Positions 27,119 through 36,582 of a stretch of 64,000 nucleotides of DNA are shown one piece after another. The notes beneath the pieces are model-generated. The model was not told where the DNA came from. It ran no database searches and was given only the letters and a program-made list of their open reading frames with translations. Both the position numbers and the translations under genes were made by a program. This DNA comes from Gammaproteobacteria bacterium CG11_big_fil_rev_8_21_14_0_20_46_22 (GTDB taxonomy: Bacteria > Pseudomonadota > Gammaproteobacteria > UBA12402). The stretch's first letter is position 1. Each line of letters begins with the position of its first letter. Location: assembly GCA_002796245.1 (NCBI GenBank), contig PCWT01000054.1:3516-67515 (forward strand). The letters are read 5' to 3'.

Positions 27119-28129
27119 TTATTCCATATCAGTGGAATACTGGCCCAACTGGGCTTTGCTATTAAGCTCTAAACGCTTTAAGAAAGCCGCTTGTGCTGCT
27201 TGTACGTTTTCGGCTTTACCGCGCCACGCGTCCATCGCAGGCTCTTGCAAAGCGCGCGCATACGAGAAGCTCAAATTCCAAGGCTTATGGGCTGCTTGGT
27301 TCATCAGGTTTAGATGTGCTGTAGCCTGCTCTGGCGTTTGACCACCGGAGAGGAAGTTGATCGTGGGGACCGCAGCTGGCACCGTGCGACGAAAGACACT
27401 CAAGGTTTCATTCGCGACTTCTTCATGCGACGCCTGTTTTGCACATTGCTTACCAGAGATCACCATGCTCGGCTTTAAGATCATGCCTTCTAAATGCACT
27501 TTGTGCAGGTGCAAGAAACGGAAGGTGTGAAACAACACACGATCACTCACGCGTGCGCAGCGCTCTAGCGTATGATCGCCATCGATTAAAATCTCTGGCT
27601 CAACAATCGGCACAATACCGGCTTGCTGGCAGGCCGTGGCGTAACGCGCCAAACCTTCGGCGTTGGTATGAATCGCTTGCATTGAGGGCGTATCATCGCT
27701 GATGCGGTACACCGAACGCCATTTCGCAAAACGCGCACCGAGTTTTCTGTATTCTGCTAAACGTTCAGGCAAGCCATCGAGGCCTTGCGTGGTTTGTTCA
27801 TCATCGGCGTTGATTAATTCAATTAAACCTTTGTCGACCTTAATGCCCGGCACAATACCTTGCTTGGCCAATAATTCAGGAATTGGCGTGCCGCACGAAG
27901 CTTTCTGCATCAACGTTTCTTCAAAGAGAATCACACCACTCAAATACTGGCCCACATTCGGTGCGGTGAACAACATTTCACGGTACGCCAAACGGTTGGC
28001 TTCCGTATTTTCCACACCCACCGCCTCAAAGCGTTTACCCACTGTGCGGTGACTTTCATCAGCGGCCAAAATACCTTTACCTGGCTGGACGATGTCTTTG
28101 ATCGTGTTTAATAATACGTCGATGCTCAT
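27119..28129 (-). CDS. Fructose-bisphosphate aldolase, class I
   Basis: Schiff-base aldolase of glycolysis/gluconeogenesis. The ATG at 28129 (MSIDVLLNTIKDIV) follows GAGGAACGCT and gives 336 residues. KGILAADESHRTVGKRF, ARFAKWRSVYRIS, VPIVEPEIL and GMILKPSMVI (Schiff-base lysine) are the class I motifs, of the animal/plant-like family. The C-terminus is shorter than in animal enzymes and lacks the terminal Tyr. Pairing with ubiC in one transcription unit is unusual and has no obvious metabolic logic. Confidence 0.94.
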   Translation of the reverse strand: MSIDVLLNTIKDIVQPGKGILAADESHRTVGKRFEAVGVENTEANRLAYREMLFTAPNVGQYLSGVILFEETLMQKASCGTPIPELLAKQGIVPGIKVDKGLIELINADDEQTTQGLDGLPERLAEYRKLGARFAKWRSVYRISDDTPSMQAIHTNAEGLARYATACQQAGIVPIVEPEILIDGDHTLERCARVSDRVLFHTFRFLHLHKVHLEGMILKPSMVISGKQCAKQASHEEVANETLSVFRRTVPAAVPTINFLSGGQTPEQATAHLNLMNQAAHKPWNLSFSYARALQEPAMDAWRGKAENVQAAQAAFLKRLELNSKAQLGQYSTDME

Positions 28130-28215
28130 AGCGTTCCTCATTTAAGGTGTTTAAAAGACCGTTACAGCGGCCTCGCAAAGGGGTATCATCATACCGAAAA
28201 AAATGGAAATAGACC

Positions 28216-28605
28216 ATGACTCCGTGTCCTTGTCACAGCCAAAAACCGTACGACGCCTGTTGCGGTCGATTCATTGGCGGTCATGCTTTGCCCAGCACGC
28301 CGCTAGAACTTATGCGCTCACGCTACACGGCATTCACCCAAGCCAATATGGACTATGTTCAAGAAACGCAATGCGGCCCGGCGGCCGAATACTTTGATCG
28401 AAAAATGGCCAAGTCTTGGGCGGAGCAATCGATTTGGCTGGGCCTGGATATCATCAGCGCGCCCAGTATTGGGCCCTTTGACATGATAGGCTACGTCACC
28501 TTTCGCGCGCACTATTCCTTCGAAGGCAAGACCCAGCAACTCAACGAAAAAAGTCGCTTTGAAAAAATCGATGATCGCTGGTTCTATGTGGGCGGGAAAA
28601 TTTAG
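28216..28605 (+). CDS. ychJ: YchJ-family protein with SEC-C-type metal motif
   Basis: 129 residues. The N-terminus CPCHSQKPYDACCGRFIGG is a SEC-C-like zinc motif (C-x-C...CC), followed by an NTF2-like domain with the family sequence MRSRYTAFTQANMDYVQETQ. The ending NEKSRFEKIDDRWFYVGG is conserved in YchJ (UPF0225). Function is unknown. The stop overlaps that of rpe by four bases on the opposite strand. Confidence 0.87.
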   Translation: MTPCPCHSQKPYDACCGRFIGGHALPSTPLELMRSRYTAFTQANMDYVQETQCGPAAEYFDRKMAKSWAEQSIWLGLDIISAPSIGPFDMIGYVTFRAHYSFEGKTQQLNEKSRFEKIDDRWFYVGGKI

Positions 28606-29264
28606 GCTTTCGCATTCTCTCTGAGTGTTGCAATCGCGCGAGCATAATCTGCTTCTTTAAAAATCGCAGAGCCTGCCACAAAGGTATCCGCGCCCGCTTG
28701 CGCCACCAGATGAATATTATCCGCGCGCAAACCGCCATCAACCGCTAAATAAATATGCTCACCACTGCGATCAATGCGAGCACGCACATCCCGAATCGTC
28801 TCAACACTGCTTTCAATGAAGGTTTGCCCACCAAAACCTGGGTTCACCGACATACACAACACCAAAGCCAAGTCCGAAAGCACGTTATCCAACCAGCGCG
28901 TGGAGCTACTAGGGTTAATCGCAAGACCAGCTTTGCAACCGTAGTGCTTGATTTGGCGAATACTGCGCATGACATCACGGGTGGCTTCAGGGTGAAAGGT
29001 GATGTAGTCGGCACCCGCCTTGGCAAACGCGGAAATCAGATTATCCACGGGCTCAACCATCAAATGCACATCCAAGGTGTGCTTGATACCGTAGTTACGT
29101 AAAGCGGTGCAAATCATCGGGCCAATCGTGAGATTCGGCACGTAATGATTATCCATCACATCGATATGAATCCAATCCGCACCTGCGGCAATAACTTTGT
29201 CGACCTCCTCGCCCAAACGTGCAAAATCGGCCGCTAAAATGGATGGTGCGATACGGATACTCAT
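28602..29264 (-). CDS. rpe: Ribulose-phosphate 3-epimerase
   Basis: Pentose-phosphate enzyme interconverting ribulose-5-phosphate and xylulose-5-phosphate. 220 residues in a TIM barrel. Motifs: IAPSILAADFARLGEEV, the metal and catalytic WIHIDVMDNHYVPNLTIGP, LDVHLMVEP, LCMSVNPGFGGQTF, and the second catalytic Asp in LAVDGGLR. Length and motifs are all standard. Confidence 0.96.
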   Translation of the reverse strand: MSIRIAPSILAADFARLGEEVDKVIAAGADWIHIDVMDNHYVPNLTIGPMICTALRNYGIKHTLDVHLMVEPVDNLISAFAKAGADYITFHPEATRDVMRSIRQIKHYGCKAGLAINPSSSTRWLDNVLSDLALVLCMSVNPGFGGQTFIESSVETIRDVRARIDRSGEHIYLAVDGGLRADNIHLVAQAGADTFVAGSAIFKEADYARAIATLRENAKA

Positions 29265-29306
29265 AAAACCCTCGTAAATGTTGAAGGCATTATAACGAAA
29301 ACCGGC

Positions 29307-29597
29307 TTAAGCGCCAGCAGCAGGACTGAATACAGACTTCTGACTGACCCGGCTCAATTCATTTTCTATAGCCAGCCAGTCGTCGTAAAGACTTGCGCCA
29401 ACGCCACTCACCAACTGTTCGTAGAACTGCGCTAAGTGCTGCAAATTCGCCTGATAGGCACCTAAATCAACATACTGATCACGCTGCAAGGTAGCATACT
29501 GATTATTTAACTCATTTAAACGATGATGCGCGTCACTGCCTACTTGAAAAAAATTTTGAACCAAGACCGCAGGTTGAAAAAAACCAATCGGATTCAT
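29307..29597 (-). CDS. Small helical protein, phasin-like
   Basis: 96 residues, almost entirely helical, no cysteines, signal peptide or membrane segment. The N-terminus MNPIGFFQPAVLVQNFFQVG and amphipathic helices with Gln and Asn resemble small phasin-type proteins, but I cannot assign a family. AAAGGTAG stands 5 bases before the ATG. It follows rpe on the same strand with a 42-base gap before it. If the organism stores polyhydroxybutyrate, granule association would be a testable idea. Confidence 0.5.
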   Translation of the reverse strand: MNPIGFFQPAVLVQNFFQVGSDAHHRLNELNNQYATLQRDQYVDLGAYQANLQHLAQFYEQLVSGVGASLYDDWLAIENELSRVSQKSVFSPAAGA

Positions 29598-29780
29598 ATT
29601 ACTACCTTTTTTATTGTTATGATCAATATTTTATCAAATGAAGCTTAAGGTAAGATTAAAGGCCCCGAGCGACACAGTATTAATACGTAAGACATTGCTT
29701 ACACAATCTTGCGCCTGCAATTTGGGACATTGTCGTTATAATGAACATCTGCCATCTGCTAAGGGACTAAAGGGGAGCTA

Positions 29781-30302
29781 ATGGCGTTCAATGATCTGAT
29801 CGATACAATCAGCAAGGCGTGGAACTATCTCGCTCATCCATATCATTTATATGATATTTCGCTCGAGCGCGTGATTTATGACACCCAAAAAAGTGAAGAA
29901 GTTGCGCATTTCGTCATCAAAAATTTTCGCACACTGCGAAAATTACCCGTGCGCAAAGCACTGAAAGATCGACAGCTGGCCGCGAAACTCTCACCGTTGG
30001 AGCTTACCCTATTAACCATTATCGCCGAAGAGGAAAGGCTGCATCATGGTTTATCGCTGAGCGCTAACGTCAACACAGTCCTCGAGCGCTTTTTAGCCTA
30101 CCCATTAGTAGAGAGTTATTTTTTTTCAGCCGCACAAAAGCGACACATGCTCGTGATTCATTTTGAAGACAGCGACCATGAAACGTGTTTATCTGTGCGC
30201 GAGCTTGCCGATATGCCAGACTATATTGAAGCGCTGCGCAAAAGCGAAGAAGCGTATCACGCCGCCAACACCTCAGAAGACAGCGAAGAAGCCTTCGCTT
30301 AA
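29781..30302 (+). CDS. Hypothetical protein, 173 residues
   Basis: Unrecognised, soluble, mostly helical protein; the acidic tail (SEEAYHAANTSEDSEEAFA) is striking. AAGGGGAG stands just before the ATG. A perfect -10 TATAAT is at 29737-29742, with only a poor -35. The stop codon shares a TTAA palindrome with the stop of the cupin gene on the other strand. Confidence 0.6.
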   Translation: MAFNDLIDTISKAWNYLAHPYHLYDISLERVIYDTQKSEEVAHFVIKNFRTLRKLPVRKALKDRQLAAKLSPLELTLLTIIAEEERLHHGLSLSANVNTVLERFLAYPLVESYFFSAAQKRHMLVIHFEDSDHETCLSVRELADMPDYIEALRKSEEAYHAANTSEDSEEAFA

Positions 30303-30751
30303 ACGCTGTAACGATCAAACTGCGTGATATCTTCTGGCAACGAGACCTGCTCTTTCGGCATGACCTTGGCCAACAAGGTTTCACCTCTGTTCTCAACGAT
30401 ATCGAAAAACACCGTCACACCTTCTCCGTCTTGCTTGCCCGGTGAAAACACATCCAAAAACACACTGTCTTCTATCGCTGCGATGGAATGCACATTAAGC
30501 TCTGGCGTTAGGGTCATGGCTTGGTTAGCGATCACAACGTCACTAGACGCCAGCGTCAAGCAGTAGTCAGTTTCTGACAGCTTTTCATGCGCATAGCAAT
30601 TCACGCGACTTTTACCCGACAGCAAATACGTTAAAGCATACTGCCCTTTATGCAAATGATGTGGAATCACATCGCCCGCTTTTAAACAAAAACGGCCAAC
30701 CATCATGTCAGGATAATCAATCACAATAGCCCCGGTTTCTTTAATCAGCAT
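30299..30751 (-). CDS. Cupin-fold protein
   Basis: 150 residues with a single cupin barrel. Cupin motif 1 is HHLHKGQYALTYLLSGKSRV (about 31-50), with metal-binding His residues and a later Tyr/Gly; motif 2 is near NVHSIAAIEDSVFLDVFSPG (about 85-104). The FLDVFSPG ending of motif 2 resembles thiol dioxygenase or RmlC-like cupins. The enzyme activity cannot be specified. It overlaps the uracil-DNA glycosylase gene by seven bases and is co-transcribed with it. Confidence 0.7.
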   Translation of the reverse strand: MLIKETGAIVIDYPDMMVGRFCLKAGDVIPHHLHKGQYALTYLLSGKSRVNCYAHEKLSETDYCLTLASSDVVIANQAMTLTPELNVHSIAAIEDSVFLDVFSPGKQDGEGVTVFFDIVENRGETLLAKVMPKEQVSLPEDITQFDRYSV

Positions 30752-31416
30752 AAGGCTTCCCCCAAATGTTGTTTAATCGCATACAAGTCCACCATGGCCT
30801 TGGCTTTCTCACGCGGCGAGCGCAATAAATAGGCCGGATGATACGTCACATACAAGGGCGTGCCATGGTAATCGTGCCACTGGCCTCGCAAACGACCGAG
30901 GGTTTGTGTACTTTCCAGCAAAAATTGCGCGGCGATGCGCCCGACTGCCACAATTAGCTTAGGCTGAATCAGTGCGATTTGCTCACGAAGGTACGGTGTG
31001 CACGTCGCCACTTCTTCTGGGCTAGGGTCACGATTATTCGGGGGACGGCATTTTAAAATATTGGCAATAAACACATCATCGCGCGACAAGCTAATCGCTT
31101 TAAGCATTTGCGTGAGTAATTGACCGGCTCGCCCCACAAATGGCTCACCTTGGCGATCTTCATTCGCCCCCGGCGCTTCACCGACGATCATAATCTCTGC
31201 CGTAGACGAACCCACACCAAACACGGTTTGCGTGCGCGTTTCACACAAGCCACACAAAGTACAGCTCGACACGCGCGATTTAAGCGCACTTAAATCGGCT
31301 GACGAGTGAGCAGGCAAGACAGAAACGGCAGGCTTTTCTTCGGGCAAATCACGACGTTGCCAGACATCAATTCCCATACGCGTAAGATAGGCTTTCTTTT
31401 TCGCGTCGATTGTCAT
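30745..31416 (-). CDS. Uracil-DNA glycosylase, family 4 (Fe-S)
   Basis: Removes uracil from DNA to start base-excision repair. 223 residues. Four cysteines fit the Fe-S cluster: CTLCGLC (about 52-58), KCRPP (about 117) and TCTPY (about 132). The active-site motif is [20 protein letters not shown] (about 78-97), and the C-terminal loop is YHPAYLLR. The first ~40 residues are poorly conserved. This is the thermophile/bacterial type 4 class, not Ung. Confidence 0.92.
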   Translation of the reverse strand: MTIDAKKKAYLTRMGIDVWQRRDLPEEKPAVSVLPAHSSADLSALKSRVSSCTLCGLCETRTQTVFGVGSSTAEIMIVGEAPGANEDRQGEPFVGRAGQLLTQMLKAISLSRDDVFIANILKCRPPNNRDPSPEEVATCTPYLREQIALIQPKLIVAVGRIAAQFLLESTQTLGRLRGQWHDYHGTPLYVTYHPAYLLRSPREKAKAMVDLYAIKQHLGEALC

Positions 31417-31438
31417 TTCAACTTACCGTGGTTATGAT
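31410..31438 (+). promoter_or_regulatory. Predicted promoter of the ClC gene
   Basis: TTGTCA, 17 bases, TATGAT, ending 34 bases before the ATG at 31473. The -35 overlaps the start of the divergent glycosylase gene. Confidence 0.5.
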
Positions 31439-31472
31439 GTTCATTCAAAAGGAATAGGATTGAGACGATAAC

Positions 31473-33185
31473 ATGCAAGTTGAGCAACTGGAAGACCCGA
31501 TCAAACCCTTAAGCCAAATTACGCTACTCATTTTATCCTTCATTGTCGGCATTATCGCAGGTTTCGGTGCCGTGATTTTCCGTGACATGATCGCCATAGT
31601 GCATAACTTCATGTTTTTGCGGCAATTCAGCTGGATTTACCATACCACGCAGCATACGCCAGCAGGCCCCTGGGGTTGGTTAATCATTTTCTCGCCTGTG
31701 CTTGGCGCAGTCGTCGTGGCTTGGCTCGTGAAAACCTTCGCGCCCGAAGCCAAAGGCCATGGCGTGCCAGAAGTCATGTATTCCATTTATTTTCAAAAAG
31801 GGTTTATCCGCCCAATTGTGGCTTTGGTCAAATCGATTGCGTCGGCCATTTCGATTGGTACGGGTGGCTCGATCGGCCGTGAAGGGCCCATTATTCAAAT
31901 TGGTGCAGCCTTTGGCTCCACGCTCGGTCGCATCATCAAAATGCCGATGCGCCAGCGTTTTATTTTAATTGCGGCAGGCGCCGGTGGTGGTATTGCCGCA
32001 ACATTTAATGCGCCTCTAGGCGGCTTAGCGTTTGCTGCCGAGCTGATGTTAGTCAGCATCAGCGCGCGCACCTTGTTACCCGTGGCCATCGCCACGGTCA
32101 CCGCCACCAACATTGGTCGCTTATTCTTCGGCATGCACCCGTCTTTTCCCGTTTATGGCCTTCGTGCGCCACAACATGTCGTTGATACAGCCTGGCAACT
32201 TTTAGCCTATGTACCCTTCGGCGTGATTGCAGGTTTTTTATGTTTGTTGTTTGTGCGCGCTATTTACTGGTTTGAAGATTTGTTCGACGCCATGCCTGGC
32301 AATTATTACTCGCGCCATATGCTCGGCATGCTGCTTGTGGGCATCATGATGTATTTATTTTTACACTTCACCGGCCATTATTATATTCAAGGCGTAGGTT
32401 ACGCGACCATCGTCGATGTGTTAGCCAAAGCCCTAATGAACCCTTGGTTTTTATTATTGCTGTTTGTCTGCAAATTTCTTGCGACCTGCTTAACACTCGG
32501 CTCGGGCGCCTCTGGCGGTATTTTTTCGCCTTCATTGTATCTTGGCGCAGTCGCAGGTTGTGCTTACGGCATTTTGATGCAACACATTGCCCCCGGACTT
32601 CATGAATCACCGGTGGCGTTTGCCGTCGCAGGCATGGCAGCGATGGTTGGCGGCAGCACCGGCGCTTTATTCACAGGTATTATCATGGTGTTTGAAATGA
32701 CCAGTGATTACAAAGCTGTTTTACCTGTAATGATCGTGGTGGCCATTACCTACGCCATTCGAAAATACTTCTCTAACGAAAGTATTTACACTTTAAAATT
32801 ACTACGACGCGGCGCATTGGTGCCTGAAGGACTGCAGGCTGCGATCATTGGCTCACAAAACGCGGGCCACGTCATGCACACCGAATTTAGCGTGCAAGAC
32901 TTGAGCGCGGGCGAAATCAAACCGACTGAAGATATGGTGGTCTACACCCGTGGCAAAACCATCGAAGCGATCTCACGCCACGGCCTTGTGGATAAAAACT
33001 TTGTCTGTGTAAGCGAAACCACCTCAATGCTTAAAACCTTGCGCTTAGAGCACCGCAAACGTGTGAAAACGATCTTGGTCTTTGATAAAGAGAAAGATTT
33101 GAGCATAGAACACTTGAAAGGCATCATCGCGCCGCGTACCCTATTAAACAATTATATGAACAACGCAGAGCTCATGGAATCATGA
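31473..33185 (+). CDS. ClC-family chloride channel/transporter
   Basis: 570 residues, about 11 membrane segments to residue 440. The three anion-binding signatures are GHGVPEVMYS (in place of GSGIP), GGSIGREGPIIQIGAAFGS and GSGASGGIFSPSLY. The residue after GREGP region and the spacing fit prokaryotic ClC exchangers. The C-terminal ~110 residues form a cytosolic region resembling a degenerate CBS pair (HVMHTEFSVQDL...EDMVVYTRGKTIEA). It overlaps the next gene by four bases. Confidence 0.93.
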   Translation: MQVEQLEDPIKPLSQITLLILSFIVGIIAGFGAVIFRDMIAIVHNFMFLRQFSWIYHTTQHTPAGPWGWLIIFSPVLGAVVVAWLVKTFAPEAKGHGVPEVMYSIYFQKGFIRPIVALVKSIASAISIGTGGSIGREGPIIQIGAAFGSTLGRIIKMPMRQRFILIAAGAGGGIAATFNAPLGGLAFAAELMLVSISARTLLPVAIATVTATNIGRLFFGMHPSFPVYGLRAPQHVVDTAWQLLAYVPFGVIAGFLCLLFVRAIYWFEDLFDAMPGNYYSRHMLGMLLVGIMMYLFLHFTGHYYIQGVGYATIVDVLAKALMNPWFLLLLFVCKFLATCLTLGSGASGGIFSPSLYLGAVAGCAYGILMQHIAPGLHESPVAFAVAGMAAMVGGSTGALFTGIIMVFEMTSDYKAVLPVMIVVAITYAIRKYFSNESIYTLKLLRRGALVPEGLQAAIIGSQNAGHVMHTEFSVQDLSAGEIKPTEDMVVYTRGKTIEAISRHGLVDKNFVCVSETTSMLKTLRLEHRKRVKTILVFDKEKDLSIEHLKGIIAPRTLLNNYMNNAELMES

Positions 33186-33889
33186 CCACACCACCGAGAG
33201 AAGAGTTCAAACCTCAAAAGCCACGAGCGTTCAGCAACGATTATATTCATCGCTGGAATGTGCACGAAGAAATTGCCAACAGCATCACCCATTTTGTTGG
33301 CGTGCTGCTCGGTATTGCCGCACTGGTCATCATGATCATCGAGGCAAGCATCTACCAATCCGTGGAAGGCATTGTCGCGAGCATCATCTTTGGCGCCAGT
33401 ATTATCGTGTCCTACGTTTCGTCGGTGATTTATCACGCCGTATTGGCGCCCAAGATTAAATATTTTTTCCGCATCATGGATCACTGCTGTATTTACCTAC
33501 TCATTGCAGGTTCTTACACTCCCTTTGCCTTAGTCACACTCAGAGGCCCTCTTGGCTGGACCTTGTTCGGCATTATTTGGGGCATTGCCTTAGTCGGTAT
33601 TATTCTGAAGTTTAACTACGTCGGTAAATACGAAATGCTCTCAACCATCTTGTATGTCTTGATGGGCTGGATTGCCGTGGCTGTTTCAGTGCAATTATTT
33701 GAACACCTGCAACTCGGTGGGATTATTTGGCTGGTCATTGGCGGGCTGACTTACACAATCGGTGTCATCTTTTTCATTTACGAACGCGTGCCTTTTTTTC
33801 ACACGATTTGGCACCTATTCGTGCTCGCCGGCAGCATCTGCCACTTTTTCTGTATTTCGCTCTACGTCCTGCCTTATCCACCGGGTTAA
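33182..33889 (+). CDS. Hemolysin III family (PAQR-like) membrane protein
   Basis: 235 residues, seven membrane segments. Family motifs: EIANSITHFVGVLLGIAALV, SSVIYHAV (metal-binding His), IMDHCCIYLLIAGSYTPFAL (Asp/His), and the C-terminal TIWHLFVLAGSICHFFCI with two further His residues. These correspond to the zinc site of PAQR/HlyIII hydrolases. Cellular substrate is unknown; hemolytic activity is known only for a few members. ATGA overlap with the ClC gene suggests a joint membrane-stress operon. Confidence 0.9.
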   Translation: MTTPPREEFKPQKPRAFSNDYIHRWNVHEEIANSITHFVGVLLGIAALVIMIIEASIYQSVEGIVASIIFGASIIVSYVSSVIYHAVLAPKIKYFFRIMDHCCIYLLIAGSYTPFALVTLRGPLGWTLFGIIWGIALVGIILKFNYVGKYEMLSTILYVLMGWIAVAVSVQLFEHLQLGGIIWLVIGGLTYTIGVIFFIYERVPFFHTIWHLFVLAGSICHFFCISLYVLPYPPG

Positions 33890-33895
33890 GCGTGC

Positions 33896-33924
33896 TTGCG
33901 AGCCACGCCGCACTCACGTAGAAT
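33896..33924 (+). promoter_or_regulatory. Predicted promoter of ychF
   Basis: TTGCGA, 17 bases, TAGAAT, 27 bases before the ychF ATG. Same hexamers and spacing as at 13924-13952. Confidence 0.6.
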
Positions 33925-33951
33925 CCGCGCAAAACGAACAGGAACAGACTC

Positions 33952-35043
33952 ATGGGATTTAAATGCGGTATCGTCGGCTTGCCAAACGTGGGCAAATCCA
34001 CTCTTTTTAATGCACTCACACAAGCAGGCATCGAAGCACAGAACTACCCGTTCTGTACGATCGAGCCCAATGTTGGCACCGTGCCCATGCCAGACCCCAG
34101 GCTCGACCAGCTCGCCGCCATCGTTAAACCTCAAAATATCGTGCCAACCTATATGCGATTTGTGGATATCGCAGGTCTTGTCGCCGGCGCCTCCAAAGGC
34201 GAAGGCCTGGGCAACCAGTTTTTAGCCAATATTCGCGAGACCGATGCCATCGCCCACGTGGTGCGCTGCTTTGAAAATGACGACATCACCCATGTAGCCG
34301 GCAAAGTCGATCCGCTCAGCGATATCGACGTCATCAACACCGAGCTGATGCTCGCTGATTTAGAAAGCGTGGATAAAGCCCTACTTAAGGTCGCGAAAAA
34401 AGCTCGCACCGGTGACAAAGAAGCGAAAATAGAAGCCAGCCTTTTAGAACGCTTAAGCCAACACCTAGGCGATGGTCAAGCTGCCCGCAGCCTTGATGTG
34501 AACGACGATGAAGCTATCGCCCTTTCTCGCATGCAATTGCTCACCGCCAAGCCAGTGCTCTATGTCGCGAATGTGAATGAAGACGGCTTTGATAATAACC
34601 CTTTGCTGGATCAAGTTCGGGAGCTGGCCAAAAAAGAAAATGCCTCTATTGTCGCTGTCTGTGCAAAAATCGAATCTGAAATCGTCGAACTCGACGAAGA
34701 AGAGCGCAAAGAGTTTTTAGCCGAGCTTGGCCTTGAAGAGCCTGGTCTTAACCGGGTGATTCGAGCAGGTTATGATTTATTAGGACTACAAACCTACTTC
34801 ACCGCTGGCGTAAAAGAAGTGCGCGCCTGGACCACAAAAAAAGGCGCGAGCGCACCGCAAGCCGCCGGCGTGATCCACACCGACTTTGAAAAAGGATTTA
34901 TCCGCGCAGAAGTCATCAGCCTTGACGATTTCATCACACACAATGGCGAAAACGGCGCAAAAGAAGCCGGTAAAAAACGCGTGGAAGGTAAAACCTATAC
35001 CGTGAAAGACGGCGACGTGATTCATTTTTTGTTTAATGTGTGA
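33952..35043 (+). CDS. ychF: Ribosome-binding ATPase YchF
   Basis: OLA1/YchF subfamily of Obg-type P-loop proteins, with ATP preference. 363 residues, same as E. coli. P-loop is [15 protein letters not shown] (about 8-22), G3 region is [21 protein letters not shown], and the NKxD position reads NVNE, the hallmark of YchF ATP specificity. A helical arm covers about 130-200 and the C-terminal TGS domain ends in [18 protein letters not shown] precedes the ATG. pth, its frequent partner, is absent. Confidence 0.97.
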   Translation: MGFKCGIVGLPNVGKSTLFNALTQAGIEAQNYPFCTIEPNVGTVPMPDPRLDQLAAIVKPQNIVPTYMRFVDIAGLVAGASKGEGLGNQFLANIRETDAIAHVVRCFENDDITHVAGKVDPLSDIDVINTELMLADLESVDKALLKVAKKARTGDKEAKIEASLLERLSQHLGDGQAARSLDVNDDEAIALSRMQLLTAKPVLYVANVNEDGFDNNPLLDQVRELAKKENASIVAVCAKIESEIVELDEEERKEFLAELGLEEPGLNRVIRAGYDLLGLQTYFTAGVKEVRAWTTKKGASAPQAAGVIHTDFEKGFIRAEVISLDDFITHNGENGAKEAGKKRVEGKTYTVKDGDVIHFLFNV

Positions 35044-35077
35044 ATAATGCGAAAAGCATAACCCAGGTTTGATTTTT

Positions 35078-35202
35078 CCCGGATTATCTCTCGCCGTAGC
35101 TGCTTCGCAGCAAAGGCGGACCAACCCAGGCTTGCTTTATGGCTAATGTCATTGCGAGCGAACGATAGTGAGCGCGGCAATCTCGCTCGAGATCGCCGCG
35201 GT
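35078..35202. repeat. Composite dispersed repeat, copy 1
   Basis: Begins CCCGGATTATC, contains a small hairpin-like variable part, and then GGCTAATGTCATTGCGAGCG followed by AACGATAGTGAGCGCGGCAATCT. The same blocks occur at 40303-40440 and 51556-51628. It lies directly downstream of ychF. The rest of the gap to 35506 holds the MGCDIH relic at 35388-35444; I see nothing else in it. Confidence 0.75.
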
Positions 35203-35387
35203 GATTACATCTTCTCTACATGCCGTAGCTGCACACAACCTTTCACAAACGGCGAGGACGCGGGAAACGCAAGCTTACCTGACAAGCTTTGTACGAAACG
35301 CGGGTCGTCATCGGCCATATTGAAGCTGGGCGACAGTTTGAGGATAATCCAAGAAAAGCGCTATTCGATGAATGAGAGAATCAATAG

Positions 35388-35444
35388 ATGGGCTGTGATA
35401 TTCATATCGAAGCCGATGTTTGCGAAAAGCAACCTGTCGACTAG
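35388..35444 (+). pseudogene. Relic of a MGCDIH-family gene
   Basis: ATG 35388 reads MGCDIHIEADVCEKQPVD and then a stop. MGCDIH...E is the N-terminal signature of a family of small uncharacterised phage and bacterial proteins. Only 18 codons remain. It stands just before the AT-rich cassette and hints at phage-derived DNA here. Confidence 0.4.
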
Positions 35445-35506
35445 CGAGATAAAGATTTTACTTTTTGAGACTGGGCATATTAAATAGTTTTTAGTGAGGA
35501 TGGGAC

Positions 35507-36487
35507 GTGTTTTTAAGAATAATTGGTGAAACGCATGGTGAAGGTACTGATTTCCTTAATCGCGCGGAACAGTTAGCGGAAAAAGCCGCTATTGTATTGG
35601 TCAGAGAAGGTGGGATTTATGAGAATTACCCCGCCGGGAAGATAGGCCTCAACACGTATACTGTCGAAAATGTAGCGGCTTTTGCATATTCTGATGTGCT
35701 AGATTTCTTAAAATACTATTTTACGTTGATAAAAAAATATCACCCTGGCTATAGTATAATTACATCGTATTTAAAATGCCGGGAGAATAAACAATGGCCT
35801 GCTGTTATTAAAATGAAAAAAGCGATTTTGCACAGCGTAGAACTTTTCACCGAACTCATCAATTATTCATTCTCAGAAAAAGGGGAAAAATATTATCTAC
35901 TGCAAGTGATTTTTGAGCGCTTTTGTGATCAAGTTGATAAGAAAATTGGTTGTAATGCTTTAAAAGGGCTTGTGTCGGATGATGATAATGAAAGAATTAA
36001 TCTATTTTTAAATCATCATGAGGTGTTGTTGTTGGAAGTAAAAAAACTAGTTGAATCGATTGTGGCATACATTAAAGATAAGTATCCAGGGAGTGAAAAC
36101 GATCAAATTAGTCTAAAAAAATCATGGATTGATAAGGTATTTGCGTTTGATGACGCGCTTGTCGAACAGGAGCATGGGAGATTAAATACAGATGCGGTGA
36201 TTCTTGATTTGCGAAATTATTTTTATAAAATAAATTTGACTAAAATTTTCGGAGAAACTGATAGAGAGGTGTGGTTTATCGTTGGTCGAGCGCATTTGCC
36301 TGGGCTTAAGGAGCTCATGAAAACGACACCAGTGCCCTGTCGGTTTGTAGCAGATGATAGAAAAGAAGCGCTTTTAAATTTGTATGGCTCAAGTAGTGTT
36401 GGGCTCCGGCGCTATACACTCCACACAGAAAGTAGCTGGCAAAAAGTTAGAGACAAACAAAACAGCGGCTTTCCAAAAGCTCCCTAA
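35507..36487 (+). CDS. TIKI/TraB-EreA-like superfamily protein (tentative)
   Basis: 326 residues from GTG 35507 (GAGGAT upstream). The N-terminal IIGETHGEGTDFL resembles the GExxHG start of EreA/ChaN-like proteins, with a Glu in VLVREGG about 20 residues later. The C-terminal VWFIVGRAHLPGLKELM resembles the VGxxHLxG motif of TraB/GumN proteins. Both ends together suggest the TIKI/ChaN/EreA superfamily; the middle (about 80-220) is helical and not recognised. No signal peptide. Codon use is plainly AT-richer than neighbouring housekeeping genes, a sign of transfer. Confidence 0.5.
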   Translation: MFLRIIGETHGEGTDFLNRAEQLAEKAAIVLVREGGIYENYPAGKIGLNTYTVENVAAFAYSDVLDFLKYYFTLIKKYHPGYSIITSYLKCRENKQWPAVIKMKKAILHSVELFTELINYSFSEKGEKYYLLQVIFERFCDQVDKKIGCNALKGLVSDDDNERINLFLNHHEVLLLEVKKLVESIVAYIKDKYPGSENDQISLKKSWIDKVFAFDDALVEQEHGRLNTDAVILDLRNYFYKINLTKIFGETDREVWFIVGRAHLPGLKELMKTTPVPCRFVADDRKEALLNLYGSSSVGLRRYTLHTESSWQKVRDKQNSGFPKAP

Positions 36488-36582
36488 CCATTATTGATAT
36501 CATGAGGTTATATAATGCTGTTTTGAAAAAATAGACTTGTATGATTTTGGTATCTCATACAGCCCAACCAAGGTGTTTAGCG

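Noticed and set aside
35146-35487. 113-codon ORF between ychF and the AT-rich cassette
   Set aside because: Its first part is translated dispersed repeat (MSLRANDSERGNLARD), and it has no SD; the MGCDIH relic in another frame looks more genuine.
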